A stretch of 64,000 nucleotides of DNA, taken from the NCBI RefSeq assembly GCF_021278025.1, contig NZ_JAIBHJ010000019.1, positions 1 to 64,000 on the forward strand. The letters are read 5' to 3'. Source of the DNA: Motilimonas sp. E26 (GTDB taxonomy: Bacteria > Pseudomonadota > Gammaproteobacteria > Enterobacterales > CBDFNC01). Position 1 is the stretch's first letter. Every line of letters begins with the position of its first letter. A program made the position numbers and the translations under genes. Below, piece after piece: positions 32,942 to 42,724 of this stretch. A model generated the notes under the pieces. It was not told where the DNA came from. It worked only from the letters and a program-made list of their open reading frames with translations, and did not search any database.

Positions 32942-33048
32942 GTTTTTTTCCAGTACTAGTTTTTTATTTTGAGAATATCCACAAACTCAGTTCATAACAA
33001 TGCATGAATAAACCATTTTAGCTATAAATAACAATTCATTGATTTAGC

Positions 33049-33708
33049 TTAATCTCCCCCGCCACAGCTGCTACAACTTGAGCCGCCACAAGATGAATCG
33101 CTACTATCATAACCATCACCACTCCCGCCGCCACAACCAATGTGCCCAGCACAATAGCCACTGGCACCAGCAGCTTGGCAGTTTAAATGATAAGTAAAAC
33201 CATCGGCAATTTGTAATTTGGCATCAATGGCAAATAATAGCGGCAGGGTAAACGCTGCATTAGGGTCAATGCGGTCTTTTTTACATGCAAAACGCCAGGC
33301 TCGTTTAATGCCCTCTTGGGCTATAGTTGGTGAGGTCATGGCCTCGGCGGGCGTGTGATGTAAAAAACGGCCCAGCCCTTGTTGACAAAACAAGGCATAA
33401 TTACGCGTGAACAAAATAAACTCATGCCAAGCGACATCTACAACCTGAGAAGGCATCGACACCATTTTGTTACCCGCTAAGTTACACACTTGAAAGTAAT
33501 CCCGTAGCCCTTGCATCACTAAGTCTATTTCTGACTCCGTTAAATGCGGGTAAACTTGCAGCACTTTAGCCTTGATGGATACGGGGAACTGAAAGGACAA
33601 AATGTACGCCTCTCGACGCTGAATTCTTTGTCCAGTGAAAACCTTTAATAGGCCAATAATGGCTATCACTATGATGGCTGCAATGATCACTTCAAACACT
33701 ACAAACAA
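33049..33708 (-). CDS. GRDP-like membrane protein with Cys/Gly-rich tail
   Basis: A 219-residue protein with an N-terminal transmembrane helix (VIIAAIIVIAIIGLLKVF). The central segment VDVAWHEFILFTRNYALFCQ, then GRFLHHTP, matches the glycine-rich-domain-protein-like (DUF1399) core, which has a conserved WH and HHTP. The C-terminal 45 residues hold many Cys, Gly and Ser, including CGGGSGDG and CGGSSCSSCGGGD, suggesting metal binding or a low-complexity tail. Function is unknown. It is a single gene on the minus strand. Confidence 0.65.
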   Translation of the reverse strand: MFVVFEVIIAAIIVIAIIGLLKVFTGQRIQRREAYILSFQFPVSIKAKVLQVYPHLTESEIDLVMQGLRDYFQVCNLAGNKMVSMPSQVVDVAWHEFILFTRNYALFCQQGLGRFLHHTPAEAMTSPTIAQEGIKRAWRFACKKDRIDPNAAFTLPLLFAIDAKLQIADGFTYHLNCQAAGASGYCAGHIGCGGGSGDGYDSSDSSCGGSSCSSCGGGD

Positions 33709-33821
33709 CCTTTATCAATTTTTTGTAAAATGATAAAAGATATTGCTCTGGCTAGCAACGCAATACTGAGTGCTCATTGGGTTATCAGCCAACAATAAGC
33801 ACGCAGCTAACTAAATCAATC

Positions 33822-35927
33822 CTACGGCACTGATGGTGCTGATATAGCCTTGATCATATTAACAACATCAGCTTCAGGGATAAAACGATCGCCATATAGC
33901 TTCGCAAACAGGGCCAATTTATCTAATATTACCGCTGCGCCCAGTTGTTTAATCATGTTAACAGGGCCACCTAAATGGGGCGGAAAGCCAATACCGAATA
34001 CCGCGCCAACATCAGCATCGCGATCACTTTGCACGATGCCTTCATTTAAACAGCGGCACACTTCGAGCACCATTTGCAATACACAACGCCACGCCATCTC
34101 GTCATCCGTTAGATTGGCATTTAAACGGATATCCAGCACATCATAAACCCTATCATCGGCTTGATTTAGAGACTTAGCATGATCATAACGATAAAAGCCT
34201 TTGCTGGCTTTTTTACCTAAACGCTGGTCACCCAGTAAATGATTAAATACATCGGGTGGCGTAAATCGCTTGCCTAACTCACGACTTAAAATAGGCGCAA
34301 TTTTTGCCGCTACATCTAAGCCAACTTCATCCAATAAACGTAGCGGTCCCACCGGAAAGCCAAATTGAGTCAAGGCATGATCTATCTTCGCTATTTGCTC
34401 TCCCGCTAACAATAAGCGAGCCGCTTCATTAATATAAGGCGCAAGAATACGGTTAACGTAAAAACCAGCGCAATCTTTCACTACTATGGGGGTCTTTCCC
34501 TGGCGTAAGGCAAAGTTTACCGTGCGATTAATCGTAGCTTCGCTGGTATTTGCATGGGGGATAACTTCAACTAAAGGCATTTTTTCTGCCGGGCTAAAGT
34601 AATGTAGCCCTATGATGTTTTCTGGTCGCTTAGCATTCTTGGCAATGGCGGCGATAGGAATCGATGACGTGTTACTAGCAAAAATAGTGTCCTCTCGACC
34701 ATAATGCTCTACGTCTGCGACCATTTGTTGTTTCAACTTAAGGTCTTCAAACACGGCCTCTATCACCAAATCGGCTTTACCCATGCCTTGATAATCTAAC
34801 GTGCCTGAATAACGCGCCATAACTTGGTCATATTCAATCCGTGAAAAATGCCTTTTACTGCGCTTTTGCTGTAATAAGCCATCACCGTAAGCCATCGCAT
34901 GCGCCACACCGGATTGATGAATATCTTTGATCCGCACAGCTACATTTGCGTTATTAACGCAGCTATAAGCAATACCGCCGCCCATAAAGCCACCGCCCAA
35001 TAACCAAACTTGCGAGATGGCCTGATCATTGGCATCTTCGCGCTTTTTCTTTAGTTGGGTTGAAGCAAAAAACAAACCTCTCAAAGCTTGAGACTGCTTT
35101 GTCATCACTAATTGCGCAAACTGCTCAGCTTCAGTAGTGAAGGCTTTTTTACTCATGTTACGCACACTGAGTACATCTAAAATTGCGTCAATCGCGGGGT
35201 AATGACCTTTCGATTTAGCCAAGGCTTGTTGCCGCGCTTTTTTAAGTAAAAAACCGCGGCCAATAAATGAATTAAGCAACGTTTCGGAAACACTTTGGCG
35301 ACTCGAGCGTTTCACTTTTTTGCTTAATGCTGCGTATTCCATAGCGCTATTGAGTAACACGTCTTTAGGCAATACTTCATCTACCAGCCCTAATGCCAAT
35401 GCTTGCTTTGCTCTTAGCTGCTTACCGGTCAAGATCAAATCCAGCGACTTCATCAAACCAATTCGAGCAACCAAACGCTGGGTGCCGCCACTGCCTGGCA
35501 GTAAGCCAAGTTGCACCTCAGGCAAACCTAAGCGGGTTTTCGGGTTGTCAGACACGATGCGCATATCACACGCTAACGCTAACTCTAAGCCGCCGCCTAA
35601 ACAACTACCGTCAATGGCAGCCACGACGCGAAACGGTAGTTTACTTAAACGCTTAAATAGCTTTTGGCCCGCTTCAGACAAAGCCTGCGCTTGTTGCGCG
35701 GTTTGGCATTGATCTAACATGTTGATGTCTGCACCAGCAATAAAACAATCTTTTTTGCCACTGTAGATAACCAACCCTTTGATGCTGCTGTCTTGCTCAA
35801 GTTCATCTAACAGCGCTGACATTTTTTCGATGGCCGATTCTTGTAAGGTATTCACACTCGCATCTGCCATTGCAATACAAATTTGCGCGATGTTATCTTC
35901 GGCTCGGATCAAGGTTAAATCTGCCAT
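33822..35927 (-). CDS. fadJ: Fatty acid oxidation complex, alpha subunit FadJ
   Basis: A 701-residue multifunctional enzyme. The N-terminal crotonase domain (SCLGGGLELALACDMR; GLPEVQLGLLPGSGG) carries the two catalytic Glu of enoyl-CoA hydratase, and the 3-hydroxyacyl-CoA dehydrogenase domain starts at VWLLGGGFMGGGIAYSC and continues through AVFEDLKLKQ and HYFSPAEKMPLVEV. Length matches FadJ (about 700-715). It follows fadI by one base; the ribosome site GGAGGTG sits inside the last codons of fadI, a coupled arrangement. Together they form the beta-oxidation complex, probably the anaerobic/medium-chain type. Confidence 0.95.
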   Translation of the reverse strand: MADLTLIRAEDNIAQICIAMADASVNTLQESAIEKMSALLDELEQDSSIKGLVIYSGKKDCFIAGADINMLDQCQTAQQAQALSEAGQKLFKRLSKLPFRVVAAIDGSCLGGGLELALACDMRIVSDNPKTRLGLPEVQLGLLPGSGGTQRLVARIGLMKSLDLILTGKQLRAKQALALGLVDEVLPKDVLLNSAMEYAALSKKVKRSSRQSVSETLLNSFIGRGFLLKKARQQALAKSKGHYPAIDAILDVLSVRNMSKKAFTTEAEQFAQLVMTKQSQALRGLFFASTQLKKKREDANDQAISQVWLLGGGFMGGGIAYSCVNNANVAVRIKDIHQSGVAHAMAYGDGLLQQKRSKRHFSRIEYDQVMARYSGTLDYQGMGKADLVIEAVFEDLKLKQQMVADVEHYGREDTIFASNTSSIPIAAIAKNAKRPENIIGLHYFSPAEKMPLVEVIPHANTSEATINRTVNFALRQGKTPIVVKDCAGFYVNRILAPYINEAARLLLAGEQIAKIDHALTQFGFPVGPLRLLDEVGLDVAAKIAPILSRELGKRFTPPDVFNHLLGDQRLGKKASKGFYRYDHAKSLNQADDRVYDVLDIRLNANLTDDEMAWRCVLQMVLEVCRCLNEGIVQSDRDADVGAVFGIGFPPHLGGPVNMIKQLGAAVILDKLALFAKLYGDRFIPEADVVNMIKAISAPSVP

Positions 35928-35928
35928 A

Positions 35929-37230
35929 TTAATTCACCTCCAAGATAACCGCGCTGCCTAAGCCACCTGCGGCACAAGCGGTACATAAGCCTAACCCGCC
36001 GCCACGGCGACGCAAATAACTTAAGGTTTGCAATATCATTCGTATTCCCGTAGCTGCAAAAGGATGACCATAAGCAATTGAACCGCCAAGCGGGTTAAAC
36101 TTATCCATATCTATGGTACCGATAGCGCCAGTCAGGCCGATGGAACGGCCAAATTGCTCTGATTCAAACATCTTTATATTGGCCAAAGTCTGCGCAGCAA
36201 AGGCTTCATGCATTTCAATGTAATCCATATCAGATAAACTTAAACCAGCTTTTCTTAAAGCGATAGGCGTGGCGTGAGCAGGACCAAGTAGCATGTCTTG
36301 CCAGACATCAATTGCAGCAAATGCCCAACTGCGAATATAACCCAGTACAGGTATCCCTAGTGCCTTTGCTTTCGCTTCACTCATTAACATAATGGCACCC
36401 GCACCATCAGTCAGTGGCGTTGAGTTTGCCGCCGTTACTGAGCCGTGTTTTTTGTCAAATGCTGGCTTGAGATCGGCGTAATCTGCTAAATGTGAATCGG
36501 TGCGAATATTATTGTCTTGCAAGATGGCTTCGCGAAAAGGCGGGGTCCACGTTGGCATAACATGTTCTTTTAGCCAGCCTTGTTGCCATGCGTCACTAGC
36601 AAGACGATGTGAGCGATGAGCAAACGCATCTTGATCCGCTCGGCTAATAAGCCAGCTTTTAGCCATTTGCTCCGCCGTTTGCCCCATCGATAGTCCGGTG
36701 GAATATTCCGCGATAGCCGGCGCGACGGGCACTAAATCGGCCAATTTCAACTGGGATAATAACTGTAATTTCTGCCGCACATTCTTGGCTTTATTGAGTC
36801 GCACTAATTGTTTTGCTAGCTGCTGCGACACACCAATGGGTAACACAGAGGTGGAATCCGCGCCACCAGCAATGCCTGTCTCAATGGAGCCCGCTAGAAT
36901 AGACTCGGCAATATTGGCCACCGCTTGAAAGCTAGTCGCACACGCACGTGAAACGGAATAGGCGTCAGTGCTCGCGGGTAAGGCCGTGCCAAGCACAATC
37001 TCTCTGGCAATATTGGGCGCGGCAGGCATTTGTACCACTTGGCCAAATACCACTTGCTCAATGGCGCTAGCAGGCAAGTCGGTGCGCTGTAGCAGCTCAG
37101 ACACCACCAGCTTACCTAGCGCTAATGCGGGGATATCAGTATAAGCCGTCATTTGCTTAGCAAAGGGGGTTCGCAGCCCCGCAACAATAGCGATACGTGG
37201 TAACGTCGACGATGGTGAAACAGCTGACAT
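35929..37230 (-). CDS. fadI: 3-ketoacyl-CoA thiolase FadI
   Basis: A 433-residue thiolase that completes each beta-oxidation cycle by splitting 3-ketoacyl-CoA. The nucleophilic Cys is in [13 protein letters not shown], the catalytic His in [13 protein letters not shown], and the C-terminal Cys in [14 protein letters not shown]. The ATG has AAGGTG 5 nt upstream. It precedes fadJ in one operon and is divergent from the moxR operon, with 140 bp between. I could not recognise a convincing PsrA or FadR operator there. FadI rather than FadA is chosen for its size and its partner FadJ. Confidence 0.94.
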   Translation of the reverse strand: MSAVSPSSTLPRIAIVAGLRTPFAKQMTAYTDIPALALGKLVVSELLQRTDLPASAIEQVVFGQVVQMPAAPNIAREIVLGTALPASTDAYSVSRACATSFQAVANIAESILAGSIETGIAGGADSTSVLPIGVSQQLAKQLVRLNKAKNVRQKLQLLSQLKLADLVPVAPAIAEYSTGLSMGQTAEQMAKSWLISRADQDAFAHRSHRLASDAWQQGWLKEHVMPTWTPPFREAILQDNNIRTDSHLADYADLKPAFDKKHGSVTAANSTPLTDGAGAIMLMSEAKAKALGIPVLGYIRSWAFAAIDVWQDMLLGPAHATPIALRKAGLSLSDMDYIEMHEAFAAQTLANIKMFESEQFGRSIGLTGAIGTIDMDKFNPLGGSIAYGHPFAATGIRMILQTLSYLRRRGGGLGLCTACAAGGLGSAVILEVN

Positions 37231-37370
37231 ACGGGCACCTTGAATTATTAGCAGCGTAAATTAATGTAAATGTTTATTATAATTCAACTATTTAATCATA
37301 GTCGGTCTTTTCAGATCTGTTGCTTAAGGGTAAGATTTGCACACTTATTTAACAGACTAAAGTTTTTCTC

Positions 37371-38330
37371 ATGCCAGCACAAAATATTCAAGCGCTTAGA
37401 GCGTATCTAAATAACGAAATTCTGGGCCAAGCCGAGTTAGTGGACAGTTTGTTGATTGCCTTATTGGCAGACGGCCACATAATAGTAGAAGGTCCCCCAG
37501 GGCTTGCCAAAACGCGCGCCGTAAAAGCCTTAGCCGATGGCATAGCAGGCGATTTTCACCGTATTCAGTTTACACCCGACCTATTACCCGCCGATTTAAC
37601 CGGCACGGATATTTTTCGCCCACAAACCAGTGAGTTTGTATTTGAGTCGGGCCCATTGTTTCATAACTTAATTTTGGCCGATGAAATCAATCGCGCCCCG
37701 GCTAAGGTGCAGTCAGCATTATTAGAAGCCATGGCCGAGCACCAAGTGACCGTCGGTAAAAAAACCTACCCCTTACCTGAGCTATTTTTAGTGATGGCAA
37801 CGCAAAACCCGCTTGAGCAAGAAGGTACTTACCCACTACCTGAAGCGCAACTAGACCGCTTTATCATGCATCTAGAGCTAGACTACCCAGATAGCGAAAC
37901 AGAAAAAGCGATTTTACGCTTAAATCAAAGTGAGATTGTAGGCGCGCAGAAAAAGCCACTAACTAAATTAACACCTGAAGATATCTTCTCCCTTCGCCAA
38001 GCCGTGATGAAGGTGACATTAGCGCCGCAACTTGAACAATACGTTGTCGATCTTGTAATGGCCACGCGCCACCCTGAAAAATACTCAGCGGAGTTAGCCA
38101 GTTGGATCAGTTACGGCGTGAGCCCAAGGGCAACATTAGCCCTGGCTCGCACCAGCCGCGCGCGCGCTTGGTTAGAAGGCCGTGATTTTGTTACACCAGA
38201 TGACATTATCCGCTGTTGCTATCCCGTATTTAGACACCGTTTACTACTGAGCTATGAAGCAGAAGCTGATGGCGTCAATGCCAACCAAGTGATCCAAAAA
38301 ATTGTTCAACAAGTGGCGTTACCTGCATGA
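37371..38330 (+). CDS. MoxR-type AAA ATPase
   Basis: A 319-residue MoxR/RavA-class ATPase. Walker A is VEGPPGLAKTRAVKA (with Ala before the Lys), Walker B is LILADEINRAPAKVQSALL, then the sensor segment VMATQNPLEQEGTYPLPEAQLDRF and the C-terminal helical lid. MoxR proteins act as chaperone-like partners for VWA-domain proteins. It opens the six-gene cluster and overlaps the DUF58 gene by 4 nt. The start lies close to the divergent fadI promoter region. Confidence 0.93.
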   Translation: MPAQNIQALRAYLNNEILGQAELVDSLLIALLADGHIIVEGPPGLAKTRAVKALADGIAGDFHRIQFTPDLLPADLTGTDIFRPQTSEFVFESGPLFHNLILADEINRAPAKVQSALLEAMAEHQVTVGKKTYPLPELFLVMATQNPLEQEGTYPLPEAQLDRFIMHLELDYPDSETEKAILRLNQSEIVGAQKKPLTKLTPEDIFSLRQAVMKVTLAPQLEQYVVDLVMATRHPEKYSAELASWISYGVSPRATLALARTSRARAWLEGRDFVTPDDIIRCCYPVFRHRLLLSYEAEADGVNANQVIQKIVQQVALPA

Positions 38331-39274
38331 TCAATCCAGCCCTACCTTATAGTGACGGACTTAATCTAACACTAAAAGAGTTGCTGTATTATCAACAACA
38401 AAAGAAACCTCGCGCCAGCCAAGGCATGGCTAAAAGCATGTTAGCGGGCCCTTATCGCTCGCTCATTAAAGGCCGAGGCATGGAGTTTGATGAAGTTCGT
38501 CATTACCAAGCCGGTGATGACGTGCGCGCCATTGACTGGCGTGTCACAGCACGCACCGGCAGTACCCATACCAAGGTGTTTAAAGAAGAAAAAGAGCGCC
38601 CAGTGCTGCTTTTGGTCGACTTTTCTGACAGTATGATTTTTGGCTCTCAGTTATTATTAAAGTCCGTTCAAGCGGCTCATTTGGCTGCGCAACTGGCTTG
38701 GCAAGCTAAGCAAAGAGGCGATCGTATTGGCGGCGTGATCTTTAATCAAGATCAGCACCAAGAGCTGCGTCCGAAAGGCCGAGCCAGCGGTGTATTAAAA
38801 TTAGTTCATCAATTACAAAATTTACACCGAAATCAGCCCCAAGCCTTGCAAAACGCGCCCAACCAGCCTGAAAGCGGCGAACGACATATCGATCCGGGAC
38901 AGTATTTTACCGAGCAGCTTACCCGGCTCCGCCGCTTGGCCAATACCGGCAGTCAGATCCACATTATCAGTGATTTTGCTCATTTAAATGACGAAGGTGA
39001 AAAACAGCTGGCGTTAATTAAGCGGCACAATCAAGTCACCGCTTGGCAGCTTCATGATCCTTTAGAACAGAGCATCCCAACGGGCGCCACCGCTTCTTTG
39101 AATGTGGTTAGCGAGCAAGGCCGCGGCTGGCTAAATTTAGGTAAGGACAATCGCCGCTATCAGCAGCAAGCACTATTACGTCAACAATCCCTAGAGCTGC
39201 GCCTTAAGCGTCGTGCAATTGGACACCGTCAAGTGAATGCTGGACAGCCGTTACTGCAACAAATGTCAATATGA
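38327..39274 (+). CDS. DUF58 protein of the MoxR/Bat operon
   Basis: A 315-residue DUF58 protein. The family signature GRGMEFDEVRHYQAGDDVRAIDWRVTARTG is followed by VLLLVDFSDSMIFG, a VWA-like strand with a DxSxS-type metal site. DUF58 genes nearly always follow moxR, and this one overlaps it. The long tail with basic residues (LRLKRRAIGHRQ) is usual. It likely takes part in folding or activating envelope proteins with the VWA partners downstream. Cytoplasmic or membrane-associated; no signal peptide is visible. Confidence 0.9.
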   Translation: MINPALPYSDGLNLTLKELLYYQQQKKPRASQGMAKSMLAGPYRSLIKGRGMEFDEVRHYQAGDDVRAIDWRVTARTGSTHTKVFKEEKERPVLLLVDFSDSMIFGSQLLLKSVQAAHLAAQLAWQAKQRGDRIGGVIFNQDQHQELRPKGRASGVLKLVHQLQNLHRNQPQALQNAPNQPESGERHIDPGQYFTEQLTRLRRLANTGSQIHIISDFAHLNDEGEKQLALIKRHNQVTAWQLHDPLEQSIPTGATASLNVVSEQGRGWLNLGKDNRRYQQQALLRQQSLELRLKRRAIGHRQVNAGQPLLQQMSI

Positions 39275-39337
39275 CCACGCTGAGATGTGTCTTAATGAAG
39301 TGATATCCGTGATTAAAATTTTTGGAGTGTAACAACA

Positions 39338-39850
39338 ATGCAAGCAAATCCCTCCGTGCCAGATTTGGGGCTGCATGACATTATATTGCCACCAGCACCT
39401 TCAAGTTGGCCGCCGTCTCTATTAGCCCTACTGATTGCCTTGGTAATTGTTATTTTAATCGTCGTAGGCGTGGTGTTCTTTATTCAATATCGCACTAAAC
39501 GCAAGGTGAAACGGGCCGCAATAGCACAGCTCATGCAACTAAAAGCGACCCAAGCATCCATTACCGAGCTGAGCGCGTTACTCAAACAAGCTGCATTACA
39601 TTATTATCCACGCGAGCAAGTCGCTTCGCTGCACGGCGCAGCTTGGTTGGATTACTTAAGTAAAAGCAGCCAGCAAAAAGCAAACTTTAGCGATGTTAAA
39701 TCGCGCTGGCTAGCCGCGTTTTATCAACGCAGTGTCATGGCCAATGACGCTGATTTTACCCTTGCGAAAAACTGGCTAATCCACGCCTTGCCAGCCAATC
39801 ATACAACATTAAAAGTAACTAGCAGCAAGGGGAGCCCGGCCCATGTTTGA
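39338..39850 (+). CDS. DUF4381 membrane protein
   Basis: A 170-residue protein with one transmembrane helix (LALLIALVIVILIVVGVVFF, about residues 28-50) after a short Pro-rich leader (LHDIILPPAPSSWPPS), and a cytoplasmic tail with LSALLKQAALHYYPREQV. This is the DUF4381 form, a constant member of Bat operons. It sits 63 bp after DUF58 and overlaps the next gene by 8 nt. Probably an assembly partner of the VWA proteins; no enzymatic motif. Confidence 0.85.
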   Translation: MQANPSVPDLGLHDIILPPAPSSWPPSLLALLIALVIVILIVVGVVFFIQYRTKRKVKRAAIAQLMQLKATQASITELSALLKQAALHYYPREQVASLHGAAWLDYLSKSSQQKANFSDVKSRWLAAFYQRSVMANDADFTLAKNWLIHALPANHTTLKVTSSKGSPAHV

Positions 39851-40811
39851 GTTTAGTTATTTATGGTTAGCATTATTACTGCCTTTACCTTTGCTATTAC
39901 TACTGTTAAAGCCCCTCGCCCGCCAGCAATTAAGTTTGTGGCTACCACTCGCCCCCATTAGCGAGCAGCAAACAACGGTCAATGTTCAAACAAAATGGCC
40001 TCAGCTGTTACTTTGGCTGGCCTGGCTGTTTTTTGTATTAGCGTTAATGCGACCAACCTGGGTTGGAGAGCCCATTCGCATCACCCAGCAACATCGAGAT
40101 GTGATGCTCGCGCTAGACTTATCCGGCAGTATGGAAATTGAAGACATGGAGCTGGGTATCAGCCGAGTCAATCGCTTAGCCGTGAGTAAAAAAGTGATCA
40201 GTGATTTTATCGCCCGTCGCAGTGGCGATCGCCTAGGCTTGATCTTGTTCGCCGATCACGCCTACTTACAAGCGCCATTAACATTTGACTTAGCCACACT
40301 ACAAACATTAATGCAGGAAACTGAAATTGGCCTAGTCGGTGACAAAACAGCCATTGGCGAAGGAATTGGCTTGGCCGTAAAACGCTTTATTGAAGCGGAG
40401 AATGAACAGCGCGTGCTGATTTTACTGACCGATGGTCAAAATACCTCTGGCAGTTTAACCCCGCAGCAGGCTGGTGAATTAGCCAAACAGCAAAACATTA
40501 AAATTTATACTATTGGCTTAGGAGCAGATGTAATGATCCAACGCAGTCTGTTTGGTAGTCACAAAGTGAATCCTTCCGCTGATTTAGATGAAAAAACCTT
40601 GTCAAATATTGCGACGATGACAGGAGGACAATATTTCCGCGCCCGCAGCAGTGAAGATCTCGAGCAAATTTACCAAACCCTCGACCAGCTTGAACCTATC
40701 GCCAATGAAGAGCAAAGTTTTCGGCCTGAGAAAAATCTCTTTTTCTGGCCCTTGTTACTTAGCTTAATGCTATTTAGCTGTCGTTTAGTTTTAGTTAAGG
40801 AGCGCAATTAA
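39843..40811 (+). CDS. batA: VWA-domain membrane protein BatA
   Basis: A 322-residue inner-membrane protein with two N-terminal helices (residues 5-25 and 53-73), a von Willebrand A domain and a C-terminal helix (FFWPLLLSLMLFSCRLVL). The MIDAS metal site is intact (MLALDLSGSMEIED; LILFADHAY; LILLTDGQNTSG). BatA-type proteins belong to the aerotolerance/stress operons with MoxR. It overlaps DUF4381 and is separated from batB by one base. Function is presumed in envelope protein quality control. Confidence 0.9.
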   Translation: MFEFSYLWLALLLPLPLLLLLLKPLARQQLSLWLPLAPISEQQTTVNVQTKWPQLLLWLAWLFFVLALMRPTWVGEPIRITQQHRDVMLALDLSGSMEIEDMELGISRVNRLAVSKKVISDFIARRSGDRLGLILFADHAYLQAPLTFDLATLQTLMQETEIGLVGDKTAIGEGIGLAVKRFIEAENEQRVLILLTDGQNTSGSLTPQQAGELAKQQNIKIYTIGLGADVMIQRSLFGSHKVNPSADLDEKTLSNIATMTGGQYFRARSSEDLEQIYQTLDQLEPIANEEQSFRPEKNLFFWPLLLSLMLFSCRLVLVKERN

Positions 40812-40812
40812 C

Positions 40813-42708
40813 ATGGAATTACTCCGCCCTTATTATCTATTGTTGCTGCCAATGGTGGCATTAGTTTGGTGGCAATTAAAGCGCCGCTGCCCCAAACAGT
40901 CGTTGCAACAGTTAATCGCGCCCCATTTAAGTAAGCAGCTAGTGACAGGCGATACGGCATCGCAACAGGGTGTTAATATAATTGCTACGCTGCTCGTTAT
41001 TGCTGTAATCGCACTTTCTGGCCCGAGTTTTCGCAGTCATGAAGTACCAATAAAACAAATTAGCCCTGCCCGCGTTATCGTAATGGATATGTCTGCTAAT
41101 ATGCTGGCCACGGATTTAAAGCCGAACCGTTTAACCCAAGCACGATTTAAAGCGCTAGACTTGGTAAAGCAACGCACCGAAGGTGAGCAAGCTTTGATCG
41201 CCTACGCAGGCGACGCTTTTACCATTAGCCCGCTTACCTCAGACGCGGGTAACTTATTAAACCTTATCCCTAATTTAGCGCCCAACATTATGCCAGCAAT
41301 GGGTAACAATCCCCTATCAGGCTTAGATTTAGGAATTGAACTGCTTACTAATTCAGGCTATCAACACGGTGATATCATTTTTATCAGCGGCGGTTTTAGC
41401 GCCAGCCAAGTTGAGCAAATGCAATCACGTTTAAAGGGGCAACCGTGGCGTATATCGGTGCTGGCAACGGGTACAGCAAAAGGTGCGCCGATCAGCTTAG
41501 CTAACGGTGACTTACTCAAAGATGAACAAGGCAACATAGTGGTTGCACAACTGGATGCGCCAGCCATGCAGCAACTGGCTCGAGCAAGTGGTGGCATTTA
41601 CGTGCCTCTGAGTGCCAGCAAACGAGATATCGAGCTGCTCAATAATATTGAGTTGTTAGACGCTCAGATCAGCCGCACCGATGGCCTGGAACAACAGCAA
41701 ACTAATCAAGCCGTTGATGATGGCTACTGGCTGATGTTTCTGATCTTACCTTTTTTCTTATTGGCTTTTCGCCGTGGTCAGCTGGCTTCGTTCATCTTGG
41801 TGGGCATGTTGACAATCCCTCAACCAAGTCAAGCCAGTTGGTGGCAAAACAGCCAAAAACAAGCCTATGATGCGTTTGAGCAACAAAACTACGAACAAGC
41901 CGCACAACAGTTTGATGCTCCCCTTTGGCAAGGCTCCGCGCTTTATAAAGCGCAAGATTACCAAGGCGCCGCCGAGGCATTTAAGCAAGTTAAAACTGCT
42001 GAGGGCTTTTACAATTTAGGCAATGCCCTTGCCATGCAGCAAGAATTTGAAGGCGCAATAGCGGCGTATGATCAAGCCCTTAAGTTAGCCCCTAACTTGA
42101 AGTCAGCTAAAGACAATAAAGCTAAAATTGAAGAATTGCTCAAACAGCAACAGCAGCAAAACCAAAATCAGGACCAACAACAAGATAACCAGCAATCCGA
42201 TCAACAAAATAAACAGCAACAAAATAAAGAGCAACAAGACAAGGAGCAGGAGCAGCAATCTCAAGGACAACAGTCACAAGACGATAAGTCGCAACAGGAA
42301 TCGCAGGAGCAACAATCCAGCGAACAATCACAGCAAAATCAGTCTGAGCAAAACAGCGAAGCGCAAAATACGCAAAACCAAGCGGCGAAAAATGCTGAAA
42401 GCCAACGTGATCAACAACAAGATGATAATGCACAGCAACAAGACCAGTCTCAACAAAATGATCAGGCACAAACTGAGCCCAGCCCGGTCCCGTCAAGCCA
42501 ACAAGGCAGCGTAGCCAGTCCTGAGCCGAGTGACGAACAACAATCAGCTCAGCAGGCAATAAGCCAAGCAATTGAAGGCGACGCAGAGCCTGAAGAGGAA
42601 GGCCCTGAAATGCCTTATTTATTGCAACAAATGCCCGATGATCCAGCCATTTTATTACGCAATAAAATGCGTCTTGAATATCAAAAACGTCAACGTGAAA
42701 ACCGCTAA
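40813..42708 (+). CDS. batB: VWA plus TPR protein (BatB/BatC fusion) with Gln-rich linker
   Basis: A 631-residue protein combining functions separate elsewhere. It has membrane helices, a VWA domain (VIVMDMSANMLATDLKP), a helix (YWLMFLILPFFLLAF), TPR repeats (SALYKAQDYQGAAEAFKQVK; YNLGNALAMQQEFEGAIAAY; about residues 345-430) and then about 120 residues that are mostly Gln, Asn, Ser and Asp before a conserved tail (EGPEMPYLLQQMPDDPAILL). The MIDAS reads DMSAN instead of DxSxS, so metal binding is doubtful. The Gln-rich stretch explains the many long overlapping open frames at this locus in other frames. Start 2 bp after batA. Confidence 0.88.
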   Translation: MELLRPYYLLLLPMVALVWWQLKRRCPKQSLQQLIAPHLSKQLVTGDTASQQGVNIIATLLVIAVIALSGPSFRSHEVPIKQISPARVIVMDMSANMLATDLKPNRLTQARFKALDLVKQRTEGEQALIAYAGDAFTISPLTSDAGNLLNLIPNLAPNIMPAMGNNPLSGLDLGIELLTNSGYQHGDIIFISGGFSASQVEQMQSRLKGQPWRISVLATGTAKGAPISLANGDLLKDEQGNIVVAQLDAPAMQQLARASGGIYVPLSASKRDIELLNNIELLDAQISRTDGLEQQQTNQAVDDGYWLMFLILPFFLLAFRRGQLASFILVGMLTIPQPSQASWWQNSQKQAYDAFEQQNYEQAAQQFDAPLWQGSALYKAQDYQGAAEAFKQVKTAEGFYNLGNALAMQQEFEGAIAAYDQALKLAPNLKSAKDNKAKIEELLKQQQQQNQNQDQQQDNQQSDQQNKQQQNKEQQDKEQEQQSQGQQSQDDKSQQESQEQQSSEQSQQNQSEQNSEAQNTQNQAAKNAESQRDQQQDDNAQQQDQSQQNDQAQTEPSPVPSSQQGSVASPEPSDEQQSAQQAISQAIEGDAEPEEEGPEMPYLLQQMPDDPAILLRNKMRLEYQKRQRENR

Positions 42709-42724
42709 CAGCAAGGAACAACAA

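Noticed and set aside
42150-42470. CAA/CAG-rich repeats as a CRISPR or satellite
   Set aside because: The repeat unit is a codon, spacing is irregular, and the tract encodes a Gln/Asn linker.
42128-42724. Several long frames on both strands in the Gln-rich part of batB
   Set aside because: CAA/CAG repeats stay open in all frames; the batB frame alone has domains and translational coupling to neighbours.
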